DNA from: Natronobacterium haloterrestre
GTDB taxonomy: Archaea; Halobacteriota; Halobacteria; Halobacteriales; Natrialbaceae
Assembly (NCBI RefSeq): GCF_900112205.1
Contig: NZ_FOKW01000003.1
Coordinates: 1 to 64,000, forward strand
Direction: 5' to 3'
DNA: 64,000 nt
This document shows positions 24,356-33,902 of the stretch, piece by piece; position 1 is the stretch's first letter; every line of letters begins with the position of its first letter. A model generated the notes under the pieces. It ran no database searches and was not told the DNA's origin. It saw nothing but the letters and a program-made list of their open reading frames with translations. Position numbers and translations under genes: made by a program.

Positions 24356-25285
24356 TCAGGACCGATACCGATCGAGTATCGAGTCGTACGCCTCGAAAAA
24401 CTCCACCGGGTCGCGGGTGAACCCCTCCTGGACCGCCTCGAGGCCCCGCCGCTCCTCGAGGCCGACGAGCAGTGCGCAGCCGACCCGGTACGGGAGCCTC
24501 GGTTCGGCGAATATCCGCTCGAACAGCGTCTCTCGCGGAACGGACTCGGTCCGGAGCCGTTGGCGGAACGAATCGTACTCCTCGACGAGTTCGCACAACC
24601 GCGCGTCGTCTTCGAGGACGCGGTAGTCCTCGCACATCGGATGGTCGCCGGCACCCAGGTTCCCGTCGGCCTCACGCACCGCGAGCGGCGCGTACGTCGC
24701 GTAGGCCTCGCCCTGACAGATCGCGTTGAAGACCTGCCACTGGACCGATCGGGACTCCATCGGCTCCGAGCCGAACTCCTCGATGGTGCGGTGTACGCGC
24801 TCGTGGAGGACGTGCGAGCACTCGTGGAGCCCCGCGTAGAGCAACTGCCGGGGCCGTTCCAGGAACAGCGGTTCGTTCAGGCCGACGTAGGCCCCGCGGC
24901 GGGTTCCGATACCGAACTCGTAGCCGATTCCCAGGGAGAGGGTCACGTCCGCGGTGTCCGCATCCGGGGCGATGCGCTCGAGGTTCCGGTCGATCCGTGC
25001 CTCCCATTCCGATTGCCGGGCGCGAACGTGATCCAGCAGCCCCTCGATCCGATCGCGGTTCGCCCGCAGGTTCTCGACGCCGGCGAACGAGAACGCCGTC
25101 TCCTCGTCGGCCACCGCTTTCCGGAGGTCCTCGCACTCGAGGTCCCGTCCGAGCACCGAGGCGTGTTCGCGTGCGACGTCGTAGGCCGGGTGCTCCCAGA
25201 CTCGCTCGAGCGATACCTCGTCGTCGACGTAGCCGAGGAACAGTTCGGCCGCGGACGGGTCTATCTGCACGGTCCCGGTGTTCAC
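24356..25285 (-). CDS. Putative zinc metallopeptidase (HExxH)
   Basis: The 309-residue protein is acidic and mostly helical. It has HECSH at 154-158 (an HExxH metalloprotease motif) and a downstream glutamate in CQGEAYATYAP (Glu193) that could be the third zinc ligand, as in gluzincins. No signal peptide or membrane helix, so it acts in the cytoplasm if it is a protease. I do not recognise a named family. Its 3' end is convergent with the cupin gene. Confidence 0.6.
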   Translation of the reverse strand: MNTGTVQIDPSAAELFLGYVDDEVSLERVWEHPAYDVAREHASVLGRDLECEDLRKAVADEETAFSFAGVENLRANRDRIEGLLDHVRARQSEWEARIDRNLERIAPDADTADVTLSLGIGYEFGIGTRRGAYVGLNEPLFLERPRQLLYAGLHECSHVLHERVHRTIEEFGSEPMESRSVQWQVFNAICQGEAYATYAPLAVREADGNLGAGDHPMCEDYRVLEDDARLCELVEEYDSFRQRLRTESVPRETLFERIFAEPRLPYRVGCALLVGLEERRGLEAVQEGFTRDPVEFFEAYDSILDRYRS

Positions 25286-25400
25286 AACGGGTTGTCATAA
25301 TTCTCACGCCGCATCGATCCGTTCCGGGCGGACACGGCCCAGTACGCGGCAGTCGGCGATGGCCTTCGAGTCGGAGCGGGGTACGCGAGGGCGGCCAGTC

Positions 25401-26624
25401 CTACGAGCAGCCGACCGACGGCGCGATTTCGGACAGCGAGTCCTCCTCCGTCTCGGGACCCGCGGGGATCGAAAGCTCGTAGTTCAGGTCGCCGCAGTCC
25501 CAGAAGAGGCTCTCGATGCGTCCGTCGCGCCGGTAGACCGGGTTGCCCTCGAACTCGAGATCCGTCTCCTCGAGGACGTCCGCGTCGAACCGCCGCTGCT
25601 CCCGGACCGCGAGGAACAGGTCCCGTTCGGTGCGTTCGGGGTCGACGTACCACAGCGTCGTCGTCGTGCCGAACTCCTCGCCCTTGTCCACGACCGTCAC
25701 GCGGTCCAGCGCGTACGGGTCGGGGACGTCGGGATCGGGGAGGTCGTACGGTGTGGCCGCCTCGGCTGCCGCGACCGAGTCGAAGACGCCTTCCGGCTCG
25801 GTGCCGATCTCGACGACCTCGGCGTCTGCCGGCGGCTCGTACGCGAACGTTCCGGGCTCGAGGCCCGCGTCGATCGCGAGGTCCTCGTAGGTGACGGTCA
25901 CCCGGTGGAGGACCTCGCCGTCGGCGTTCCGGACCGCGTTACACTCCTTGACCGGGTAGCGGTGCTCGTCGTCGATCCAGATCGCCCGCGAGACGGTCAC
26001 GTCCTCGAGGTCCTCGACCGGCGTCTCCTCGAGCGGGATCCGGTAGATCGTCTCGCCGACGAGCAGGTCGATCGACCGCTCGATTTCGGCGGTCGCGGGG
26101 GTCGCGTCGATGCGGTGGGCGGGGCGGCCGTCGACGGTGTCGAGGGCGTCGTCCTCACTCTGGCCCTCGTCGTCGCCGTCGCCCGTCCCACCCACGTACT
26201 CCAGATCGTACCCCTCGAGCAGGTCCTCGAGCACCAGCCGCGTCCGGTCGGCGACGACCCGGTTGGGGTGATGGCGTTTGGCCACCATCCCCTCGTCCGG
26301 GTAGTACTCCCAGGTCGTCGACAGGCTCCTGACCGAGACCGTTCCCGGCGGGGTATCGGGATCGTCGGAGGACAGCACCTCGAGCCGTTGCTTTCCGGGG
26401 GGTTCCTGGACGATGCGGTCCGTCCGCTCGCCGGTCTCGGCCGGCGTCTCCATCGTCATCGTTCGTCGTGCCTCGAGGCTGCGCAGGCCGACCCGCGTCT
26501 CGATCGCCTCCCGGAGGAGTTCCTCGCTCGAGGGGGCTTCGGAGGGAGAGTCGTCGGCGTCGGGGACCGCGACACAGCCGGCGAGTCCAACCGTGCCCGC
26601 GGCGAGGAACTGGCGGCGTCGCAT
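25401..26624 (-). CDS. LolA-like outer lipoprotein-sorting-type lipoprotein
   Basis: The 407-residue protein starts MRRRQFLAAGTVGLAGCVAV: a twin-arginine-like signal and lipobox with Cys17. Two beta-sheet regions follow, resembling the LolA/outer-membrane lipoprotein-sorting fold seen in many haloarchaeal lipoproteins (RRTMTMETPAETGERTDRI, TWEYYPDEGMVAKRH). It is likely anchored on the outside of the membrane; archaea lack an outer membrane, so the real job is unknown. ATG 26624 is chosen because the lipobox follows at the correct distance. Confidence 0.65.
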   Translation of the reverse strand: MRRRQFLAAGTVGLAGCVAVPDADDSPSEAPSSEELLREAIETRVGLRSLEARRTMTMETPAETGERTDRIVQEPPGKQRLEVLSSDDPDTPPGTVSVRSLSTTWEYYPDEGMVAKRHHPNRVVADRTRLVLEDLLEGYDLEYVGGTGDGDDEGQSEDDALDTVDGRPAHRIDATPATAEIERSIDLLVGETIYRIPLEETPVEDLEDVTVSRAIWIDDEHRYPVKECNAVRNADGEVLHRVTVTYEDLAIDAGLEPGTFAYEPPADAEVVEIGTEPEGVFDSVAAAEAATPYDLPDPDVPDPYALDRVTVVDKGEEFGTTTTLWYVDPERTERDLFLAVREQRRFDADVLEETDLEFEGNPVYRRDGRIESLFWDCGDLNYELSIPAGPETEEDSLSEIAPSVGCS

Positions 26625-26705
26625 ACTGGTCCGGTTATGTCTATAGTTGATAAGTTTAGGGATTCCACACGATGAGGGGGTCGCCGCGCCGGAGTCCCCG
26701 AAAGC

Positions 26706-26905
26706 GACGTCGCCCTCGTCGGGTCGCCGTGCCGCGATTTCGCAGCCGATGGGACGGGAACGGCGTACCTCTTCGAGCGGCCGGAGGACGATTGGCACAA
26801 ACGGGCGACCCTCGAGCCCGATGGCGACGAGCGCGGGTTCGGCGCCGCGGTCGCTGTCCGGATGACACCGCGCTCGTGGGCGCCCCAGGCGAAACTCTAC
26901 CCGTG
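26706..26905 (+). pseudogene. Fragment of an FG-GAP repeat protein
   Basis: In one frame from 26706 the translation reads DVALVGSPCRDFAADG, then GTAYLFERPEDDWHKRATLE and a GDERGFGAAVAV segment. At about 26861 the frame shifts to DDTALVGAPGETLPVT. These are typical FG-GAP/integrin-like repeat phrases split by a frameshift and lacking start and ends. It is the only recognisable content of the 26625-27152 gap. Confidence 0.6.
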
Positions 26906-27152
26906 ACGGGTTGGGGACTGCGTACACGCACGGGCGACACGCCGGCGAGTGATCCAAGTCGGCAGTCCTCGAGCTATAGCGGTGCCGGACTATCCCGACG
27001 AAAGTATGTGACGGCCGGTCGTTCGAGATCCGATTCCCTCCCGTTCGAACGAGGATTCTACTGACGGCCCACTATTTTGTCCCTCAGTCCCGTAGAACTC
27101 CCACACACGGGAGTCGCCCGAACCCGGGGCCTCTCCCTCACAGATACTCATA

Positions 27153-27803
27153 ATGCCCGTAATCGCCGACATTACCGTTCCCGCCGACGCCTTCGAGTTA
27201 GGACGTGTCCTACAGGACTTTCGGGGCGTCGAGGTCGAACTGGAACGGATCGTGCCGTTGCGAGAGACTATCATCCCGCTCTTCTGGGTGTCCGGCACGG
27301 AACCGGGAGAGGTCGAGGACACGCTGGCGGAGAACGCGGAGACGAAAAGCGTCACACGGCTCACGACGACCGACGATAAGACGTTGTTCGAGGTCCAGTG
27401 GAGCGAGCAGACCGACGGCATCGTCGAGGCTCTGATCGACACCGGAGGGAAGATTCTCGAGGCAACGGGGACCGCCGAGACGTGGGACTTCCGGATTCGG
27501 TTCGGTGATCACGCACAGCTCTCCGCGTTCAATCAGGCACTCACCGACGACGGGGTTCCGATCACGTTGCGTCATCTCTACAATCCGTCCCCGCCGGAGG
27601 AGACGTCGACGCTCTCGCACGAACAGCGGGATGCGCTTGCAACGGCCTATCGGCGAGGGTTCTTCGAGGTTCCGAGGGACGTCACGCTCGCCGAACTCGC
27701 CGAAGAGATGGGGATCAGCGACACCGCGCTCTCCCAACGGATGCGGCGCGGGCTCGCTATCACCGTGGAACAGGTCGTGTTCTCCGAGTCGCCCCCGGAG
27801 TAG
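27153..27803 (+). CDS. Bat-type HTH transcriptional regulator
   Basis: The 216-residue protein starts MPVIADITVPADAFELG, the usual beginning of the haloarchaeal bat-type group, with an N-terminal sensor-like half and a C-terminal HTH (LSHEQRDALATAYRRGFFE, VTLAELAEEMGISDTALSQRM). Effector unknown. ATG 27153 is the conserved start. No obvious operon partner; the next gene is 520 bp away. Confidence 0.8.
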   Translation: MPVIADITVPADAFELGRVLQDFRGVEVELERIVPLRETIIPLFWVSGTEPGEVEDTLAENAETKSVTRLTTTDDKTLFEVQWSEQTDGIVEALIDTGGKILEATGTAETWDFRIRFGDHAQLSAFNQALTDDGVPITLRHLYNPSPPEETSTLSHEQRDALATAYRRGFFEVPRDVTLAELAEEMGISDTALSQRMRRGLAITVEQVVFSESPPE

Positions 27804-28326
27804 ATCGAGTGATTTTGGGTTCGTTGAAATCCTCAGCACGTGACAGAAACGCCGTGCTCATACAGAGCGCGTATTCGACGGCCGACTCCGAAGAATCGTC
27901 TCGATCGCACGACCCACTCCCGTCACGGCCCGGACAATACCGCTCGGTCGAGCGGCTCGGACTCCGACCGGGACTCGGCAGATGGTTCGCTCGACGGGCC
28001 GACTAACTCGAGCGACCAGGGAATCCGCATTCGACGAGATCCTGCCTTCGAGAGAGGGGCCGGTTGAGTCGGTACCCCTGAGAATGGATACGAAACGGTC
28101 CGAGCAGTCTTTTCGGTCGGCGCCCGAGGAGGGACGTGAGGAATCGTTCGGTATCGAAGGTCGATCCAGGAGATCGGGCAAATCCGGATTCGATATCGCA
28201 TCATCGGAGTTCGGATTCCGTCGACGGTATCGAAGGCAACGTTTGTATCCGAATGTGTGGTAATAACTGACATAGTGGTCGATCGTTCTCGGTGAGTCGA
28301 GAGAGAATTGATCCGGAGAACACACG
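27804..28326. other. Intergenic region, nothing recognised
   Basis: About 520 bp between the bat-type regulator and the FAD oxidoreductase. Open frames here are short and lack protein-like composition. A TAATAACT element near 28261 may belong to the promoter of the next gene. I see no RNA gene or repeat. Confidence 0.5.
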
Positions 28327-29724
28327 ATGTCATTGGATACGCCGAGGGTAGACAGTAGAACGGTAGCCGAATTCGAGGAAGCGCTGCGTGGCGACCTCCT
28401 CCGGTCGGGAGACGAGGAGTACGACGAGGTACGGACGGTCTGGAACGCCATGATCGACAGGCGTCTCGAGATGATCGTCCGGTGTACCGGTACCGCCGAC
28501 GTCGTCAGTGCAGTCGAGTTCGCGGTAGATAACGACCTCCCTATCTCGGTGAAGGCGGGCGGCCACAACATCGCCGGTCGCGCAGTCGCCGACGGCTGTC
28601 TTATGGTCGACCTCTCGAAGATGAACTCGGTTCGCGTCGACCCCGATGCGAAGACTGCCCGGGTCGAACCCGGCGTCGTGCTCAACGAACTCGACCACGA
28701 GACGCAGGCGTTCGGACTCGCGACCCCAGTCGGCTACAACTCGACGACCGGCGTCGCCGGGCTGACGCTCGGCGGTGGCTGGGGCTGGCTCTCGCGGAAG
28801 TACGGGACGACCGTCGACAACCTCGTCTCGGCCGACGTCGTCACCGCGGAGGGGGAACTCGTGCACGCGAGCGAAGAGGAAAACGAGGACCTCTTCTGGG
28901 GAGTCCGCGGCGGTGGCGGCAACTTCGGGATCGTCACGTCCTTCGAGTTCGCCCTCCACGAAGTCGGACCGGAGGTGCTGTCGGGCCCGATCGTCCACCC
29001 GTTCGAGGACACCGAGACGGTCCTGAAAGAACACCGCGAGTTAGCGGCCGATGCTCCGAAGGACGCGGCGGTCTGGTTCGTCATCCGGCACGCGCCGCCG
29101 ATGCCGTTCATCCCCGAGGAGTGGCACGGGGAGAAGGTCATCATCCTCGCGGCGTTCTACGCCGGCGAGATGACCGACGGCGAGGACGTGCTCCAGCCGT
29201 GGCGTGACATCGGCGACCCCATCGCCGACGCGGTCGGTCCCCACCCCTACGCCGGCTGGCAGCAGGCGTTCGACGCCCTGGGAAGTGAGGGGGCACGCAA
29301 CTACTGGAAATCGCACAACTTCGAGCAGATCACCGACGGAATGATCGAGACGTTCGTCGAGTACGGAAGGACGATCCCGTCCGAGGAAACCGAGATCGCC
29401 TGCGCACAGCTCGGCGGGGCAGTCAACGAGGTGCCGGTCGAGGCGACCGCCTACCCCCACCGGGACGCGGAGTTCGTGATGAACCTCCACACCCGCTGGG
29501 AGGACCCCGAACAGGACGAGGAGTGTATCGCCTGGGCACGCGACATGCACGAGGCGATGGCGCCCCACGCGACCGGCGGCGTCTACGCCAATTTCGTCCC
29601 CGAGGAAGTGGGCGACCAGCAGGCCGCCTACCGCGAGAACTACGACAGAATGGTCGAGGTCAAGACGAAGTGGGACCCGGAGAACGTCTTCCGGCTGAAC
29701 CACAACGTCGAACCGAACCGATAG
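28327..29724 (+). CDS. FAD-linked oxidoreductase (berberine bridge enzyme-like)
   Basis: The 465-residue protein has the PCMH-type FAD-binding domain: VKAGGHNIAG with His80, expected to hold FAD covalently, GLTLGGGWGWLSRKYG and GGGGNFGIVTSFEF, and a BBE C-terminal motif (YRENYDRMVEVKTKWDPENV followed by FRLNHN). The second FAD-linking cysteine of plant enzymes is absent (GYNSTTGVAG), so single-site attachment is expected. It probably oxidises an alcohol, sugar or amine; substrate unknown. No signal peptide is visible. Confidence 0.88.
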   Translation: MSLDTPRVDSRTVAEFEEALRGDLLRSGDEEYDEVRTVWNAMIDRRLEMIVRCTGTADVVSAVEFAVDNDLPISVKAGGHNIAGRAVADGCLMVDLSKMNSVRVDPDAKTARVEPGVVLNELDHETQAFGLATPVGYNSTTGVAGLTLGGGWGWLSRKYGTTVDNLVSADVVTAEGELVHASEEENEDLFWGVRGGGGNFGIVTSFEFALHEVGPEVLSGPIVHPFEDTETVLKEHRELAADAPKDAAVWFVIRHAPPMPFIPEEWHGEKVIILAAFYAGEMTDGEDVLQPWRDIGDPIADAVGPHPYAGWQQAFDALGSEGARNYWKSHNFEQITDGMIETFVEYGRTIPSEETEIACAQLGGAVNEVPVEATAYPHRDAEFVMNLHTRWEDPEQDEECIAWARDMHEAMAPHATGGVYANFVPEEVGDQQAAYRENYDRMVEVKTKWDPENVFRLNHNVEPNR

Positions 29725-29742
29725 CCCACCGATCACACTGCG

Positions 29743-29808
29743 ATGACCACAAACGCCCGCTCGGACGCCAGCACAGTGCCACAGGACCGGCTCGAGGCGT
29801 TTCGCTGA
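29743..29808 (+). pseudogene. Possible 5' stub of a second FAD oxidoreductase gene
   Basis: ATG 29743 opens 21 codons ending ...VPQDRLEAFR and then TGA. This resembles the first residues of berberine-bridge-like proteins, which begin with a short polar stretch and a LEAFR-type helix, and it lies just after a full copy. The rest of the 29725-30146 gap has no gene-like frame. Weak evidence. Confidence 0.25.
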
Positions 29809-30146
29809 GCGAGGAACTCACGGAAGAGTACCGTGCTGGACCGTTTAGCCTCCGGACCAGCACGACGTTTCTCGGACGGTTCGGAGGACCGATCACGTTT
29901 ACCGGGTTCGCCGGAGCGGTCGGTTCCGGCTACACGCCGCTTCTCCTGTCGTCCGGAGCGGTCGCAGTCGGGAAGCAGTATCCTGGGGCTGCGAGCCGGA
30001 CGTGGTCCCTTCCGGAGGCTCCTCCCGTACCTCGCGAGAAATAACGCTTCGAGCGCCGACCGGCTTCCTTTTCGCTCTCCCGAATCCGCCACAGGAACCG
30101 TTCCGGGACCCGCGCAATTTTGTACTCGCCATCCCCAGTTCGGATC

Positions 30147-31337
30147 GTGAACGTAGATGTCGATCTCTCACCGCTGCGGGAGTACCTCGCGGCGGAGGGC
30201 CTGGACGGCTACTGCATCGACGACGACTCGTCCGACTCCGACCAGCGGTACGTCTCCGGTTTCACCGCGCCGGATCCGTTTCAGACGCTAGTGACCCAAG
30301 ACGGCGTCCACCTGCTCGTGTCGGGCCTCGAGTACGGCCGCGCGACCGCCGAGGCCGACGCCGATTCGGTGACCCGGCTCTCGGAGTACGACTACCAGGA
30401 GCTCGTCGTCGAGCACGGGAGTCACGAAGCCAAGAGCCGCACGCTCGCCGCGTTCCTCGAGGACCACGGGGTCGATTCGCTCGCCGTTCCACGGAACTTC
30501 CCGACGGGGACCGCGGACGGCCTCCGCGACCGAGGGATCGAGGTGACGGTCGAACCCGAGGGCATCGTCGAGGAGATCCGGGCGACGAAAAACGAGGGGG
30601 AACTCGAGGCGATCCGCGAGAGCCAGCGGGCCAACGAGGCCGCGATGGCTCGCGCCGAGGAACTGATCGCGCAGGCCGACGTGGCCGACGACGGGACGCT
30701 CCTCGTCGACGGCGACCCACTCACCAGCGAGCGCGTCACAGAGGAGATCGAGGTCACGCTGCTCCGGCACGGCTGCGGGCTCGACGACACCATCGTCGCC
30801 TGCGGGGCAGACGGCGCGGACCCGCACAACCGCGGGAGCGGCCCGCTCGAGGCCGAGGAACTGATCGTGATCGACATCTTCCCGCGGAACAAGGAAACGG
30901 GATACCACGCCGACATGACTCGCACGTTCGCCCGCGGGGACCCCGACGTGGAAGCCCGGCGGCGGTACGAGGTCACCCGCGACGCCTACGAGGCCGCCCT
31001 CGAGGCCGTCGAGGCCGGCGCCACGGGCGCCGAGGTTCACGACGCGGCCTGTGACGTGATCGAGGGGGCCGGCTACGACACGCTGCGCAGCGACCCCGAC
31101 GCCGAGACGGGCTTCATCCACAGCACGGGCCACGGCGTCGGACTGGACGTCCACGAACAGCCCAGCGTCTCCCCCTCGGGCGGCGAACTCGAGGCCGGGC
31201 ACGTGATCTCGATCGAACCCGGCATCTACGACCCCGAGGTCGGCGGGGTCCGCATCGAGGACCTGGTGGTCGTCACCGAGGATGGGTACGAAAACCTGAC
31301 CGACTACCGGGTCGGTCTCGAGCCGACGGTGGAGTAG
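30147..31337 (+). CDS. M24-family aminopeptidase (Xaa-Pro dipeptidase-like)
   Basis: The 396-residue protein has a creatinase-type N-terminal domain (about 1-150) and a pita-bread metallopeptidase domain with all five metal ligands visible: Asp in IVIDIFPR, Asp in YHADMTRTF, His in HSTGHGVGLD, Glu in ISIEPGIY and Glu in GGVRIEDLV. It cleaves Xaa-Pro bonds or related dipeptides. GTG 30147 is preferred over the TTG at 30120 because AATTTTGT near 30116-30123 is a TATA-like box about 28 bp before it, giving a leaderless start. Confidence 0.87.
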   Translation: MNVDVDLSPLREYLAAEGLDGYCIDDDSSDSDQRYVSGFTAPDPFQTLVTQDGVHLLVSGLEYGRATAEADADSVTRLSEYDYQELVVEHGSHEAKSRTLAAFLEDHGVDSLAVPRNFPTGTADGLRDRGIEVTVEPEGIVEEIRATKNEGELEAIRESQRANEAAMARAEELIAQADVADDGTLLVDGDPLTSERVTEEIEVTLLRHGCGLDDTIVACGADGADPHNRGSGPLEAEELIVIDIFPRNKETGYHADMTRTFARGDPDVEARRRYEVTRDAYEAALEAVEAGATGAEVHDAACDVIEGAGYDTLRSDPDAETGFIHSTGHGVGLDVHEQPSVSPSGGELEAGHVISIEPGIYDPEVGGVRIEDLVVVTEDGYENLTDYRVGLEPTVE

Positions 31338-31348
31338 CGGCCGCGTTT

Positions 31349-32395
31349 TTAGGACTCGAGTGCGATCCGCTCGGCGACCTCGAGTCCGCTCCGCAGGGCG
31401 GCGTGGATCCGGCCCTCGCCCGTGACCCAGTCCCCCAGACAGTACAGCCCCTCCCGCTCGGCGCTCCGGAGCGGTCCGGTCGTCGCGCTGCCCTCCGGGA
31501 GCGCGTACCGCCAGCCCTGGTGGTCCGTCCAGTCCGGTTCCGTCAGCCGATCGTCCTCGAGCAGGTCGGCCGCGGCGTCGGCCAGTTCCGCGAGGTTCCG
31601 CTCGGGCGGCTCGTCGTATCGCTCGCGGGACCACTCGTGGCCCGCCTGGACGACCAGCAGCGACTCGCCGTCCGGGACGTGGCCGGGTTTGCACTCCTCG
31701 CGGGCGATCCAGCCCACCTCGTGTTCTTTGTCGGTGTTGATCAGCGCGTAGTAGGGGGCCTCGAGTTCGAACGGGTAGTGGAAGACGCCGGTCCAGACCG
31801 CCCGGTAGGGGACGGCCTCGATCGCGTCGACGAGCGTCTCCCGGAGATCGTCGGCCTCCCAGCCGGCGGAACGCACCAGGTCGGCCGTCTGGGGGGCAGG
31901 CGGGTTGAGCAGGAGCCGATCGAACGGCCCCCAGATCTCGCCGTCCGCGTCCTCGAGGCGCCAGACGCCGCAGTCCCGGCTGATACGCTCGACGCGGGTG
32001 CGTCGGTGGACGTCCGCGTCCGTCCGGGCGAACAGCCGTTTGGCGATCTGGGTCAGCCCGCGGCGGTAGGTCCACTTGTGCTCGTCGCTCTCTCGCCCCG
32101 GGGAGACCTCGCCGTCGCGGTCGAACGTCCAGATCGGTTCCTCGATCTCCACGAGGCCCTCGGTCTCGAGCGTTTCGGTGAGCAGGTCCGTCACCCGCTG
32201 GTCGTCCGATTTGACGTAGTTGGCCCCGTAGTCGTAGACGATACCGTCGCGACGGCGCGTCGCGGCCCGGCCACAGAGGCCGCCGGACTTCTCGAGTACT
32301 GTCACCGTCGCGTCGTCGACCGTCTCCGAGATCACGTACGTCGCGGCCGCGGCGGCCGCCCCCGCGCCCACGACTCCGATCCGTTCCCGTTCCAT
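31349..32395 (-). CDS. FAD-dependent oxidoreductase (renalase/amine-oxidase-like)
   Basis: The 348-residue protein starts MERERIGVVGAGAAAAAATY, a Rossmann FAD-binding motif, then EKSGGLCGRAATRR and DYGANYV as in NAD(P)-binding amine oxidases and renalase-like proteins. The C-terminal GLYCLGDWVTGEGRIHAALRSG closes the FAD site. Likely a soluble flavoprotein; substrate unknown. It is convergent with the M24 peptidase, with only 11 bp and a T-run (GTTTTTAGG) between them, probably a shared terminator. Confidence 0.82.
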   Translation of the reverse strand: MERERIGVVGAGAAAAAATYVISETVDDATVTVLEKSGGLCGRAATRRRDGIVYDYGANYVKSDDQRVTDLLTETLETEGLVEIEEPIWTFDRDGEVSPGRESDEHKWTYRRGLTQIAKRLFARTDADVHRRTRVERISRDCGVWRLEDADGEIWGPFDRLLLNPPAPQTADLVRSAGWEADDLRETLVDAIEAVPYRAVWTGVFHYPFELEAPYYALINTDKEHEVGWIAREECKPGHVPDGESLLVVQAGHEWSRERYDEPPERNLAELADAAADLLEDDRLTEPDWTDHQGWRYALPEGSATTGPLRSAEREGLYCLGDWVTGEGRIHAALRSGLEVAERIALES

Positions 32396-32725
32396 GCTCG
32401 TTCCTGGGGGCCGCCCTCTCAAGTAGTCACGTACTACTTGTGTGGGCCGGGCGTGGCGACTCGAGTCCGGGTTCGCCGATCCGCTTTGGCTAGATCTGTT
32501 CGGTCTATCGAGGTCCCTGACAACATATCAAGCGTTCCCACGCCTTCAGCGAGTGTTCGTTCGAGATAGCCGGATACTGTCTGTCGGATCGACGGAACCA
32601 GACGGATGGCTAAGAGAGATACTGAAACTGATTCGAATCTGATCGCACGGACTTCGTGCAGTCGTGTCGGATTCGGGGACTCGACAGCGCCAGCCACAAG
32701 TCCACGGCGTTCGACGCCGAGACGT

Positions 32726-33037
32726 ATGGCTCGAGAATACGACAAACTCGTCCGGGACTCGATCCCCGAGATCATCGAGCGGAACGGGGAGACGCCGGTC
32801 ATACACACTGCGGCCGAGGAGGAGTACGAACGCCGGCTCCGCGAGAAGCTGGACGAGGAAGTCGCGGAGTTCGAGGAGAGCGGAGACATCGAGGAACTGG
32901 CCGACGTCCTGGAGGTCGTCTACGCCATCCGCGATCAGAAGGGAATCTCGGCGGAGCGGCTCGAGGAACTCCGTGCGGAGAAGGCTCGCGAACGTGGACG
33001 GTTCGAGGAAGGTGTCGTGCTCGAACGGGTCGAATAG
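32726..33037 (+). CDS. MazG-like nucleotide pyrophosphohydrolase
   Basis: The 103-residue protein starts MAREYDKLVRDSIPEII and has the all-helical MazG-like pattern EKLDEEVAEFEES...EELADVLEVVYAI, where the ExxE..ExxD residues bind magnesium. It should hydrolyse nucleoside triphosphates or noncanonical phosphate esters to monophosphates. ATG 32726 is preferred; the upstream in-frame extension is rich in Ser/Arg and unlike the family. Confidence 0.82.
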   Translation: MAREYDKLVRDSIPEIIERNGETPVIHTAAEEEYERRLREKLDEEVAEFEESGDIEELADVLEVVYAIRDQKGISAERLEELRAEKARERGRFEEGVVLERVE

Positions 33038-33098
33038 TCCGTTCACTCGAGCCCAGCGATCGAACGGCTTTTGCGACGGCGGCCGGTATGAGCGACCG

Positions 33099-33902
33099 AT
33101 GGACGTACTGATCGTCGGCGCGGGATCGATGGGAACGTGGTTCGGGGCTGCGATCGACGCCCCCGTCGCGTTCGCCGACGTCGATCCCGACGCCGCGGCC
33201 GCGGCGGCAGACCGCGTCGAGAACGCCGACGTTACCGACCTCGAGGGCGAGGACCGCTACGACGTCGTCTGTCTCGCGGTGCCGATGGCCCACGTCGGGG
33301 ACGCGATCGCCGACCACGCCGGGCGGGCCGAACGGGCCGTCGTCGACGTCTCCGGCGCGATGGAACCCCCGCTCGAGGCGATGCGGAACCACGCGCCCGA
33401 CCGCGAGCGGGTGAGCCTCCACCCCCTCTTCGCCCCCGAGCGCGCCCCCGGGTCGATCGCCGTCGTCAGGGACGACGACGGGCCGGCCACGCGGGGGCTG
33501 CTCGCGGACCTCGAGGCACGCGGAAACGACCTCGTCGAGACGACGGCGGTCGAACACGACGAGGCGATGGAGACCGTACAGGCGACGACCCATGCGGCCG
33601 TCCTCGCGTTCGCGCTTTCGGCCGATCCGGCGGCGGTGCCCGACGGGTTCGGGACGCCGATCTACGATCGGCTGGAGACCCTCGCCAAGCGGATGACCGA
33701 GGGCTCCCCGCGGGTGTACGCCGACATCCAGGACGCGTTCGACGGCGCGGACGACGTCGCCGAGGCCGCGGCCGAGATCGCGTCGGCCGACGGCGCGGCC
33801 TTCGAGGACCTGTACCGCGAGGCCGCGGGTCGATGGAACGAGGACCCTGGCCTCGAGGCCGATGCCGACGACACCGACCCCCACGGAGGTGACAGCGAAT
33901 GA
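33099..33902 (+). CDS. tyrA: Prephenate dehydrogenase
   Basis: The 267-residue protein has an N-terminal NAD-binding motif LIVGAGSMGTWFG (4-16), a Rossmann segment VVCLAVPMAHVGD, and VSLHPLFAPE, a TyrA-type active-site motif with the substrate-binding His. It should convert prephenate to 4-hydroxyphenylpyruvate in tyrosine synthesis. It overlaps the next gene by ATGA, so the two are co-translated. It is shorter than bacterial bifunctional enzymes and lacks an ACT domain. Confidence 0.85.
   Translation: MDVLIVGAGSMGTWFGAAIDAPVAFADVDPDAAAAAADRVENADVTDLEGEDRYDVVCLAVPMAHVGDAIADHAGRAERAVVDVSGAMEPPLEAMRNHAPDRERVSLHPLFAPERAPGSIAVVRDDDGPATRGLLADLEARGNDLVETTAVEHDEAMETVQATTHAAVLAFALSADPAAVPDGFGTPIYDRLETLAKRMTEGSPRVYADIQDAFDGADDVAEAAAEIASADGAAFEDLYREAAGRWNEDPGLEADADDTDPHGGDSE

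Noticed and set aside
22621-24420. A 599-codon plus-strand frame
   Set aside because: Antisense to aroA and then out of frame with the cupin gene; no motif.
30288-32075. A 595-codon minus-strand frame
   Set aside because: It overlaps the M24 peptidase and flavoprotein genes, which have clear motifs; this frame is Arg/Pro-rich without any.
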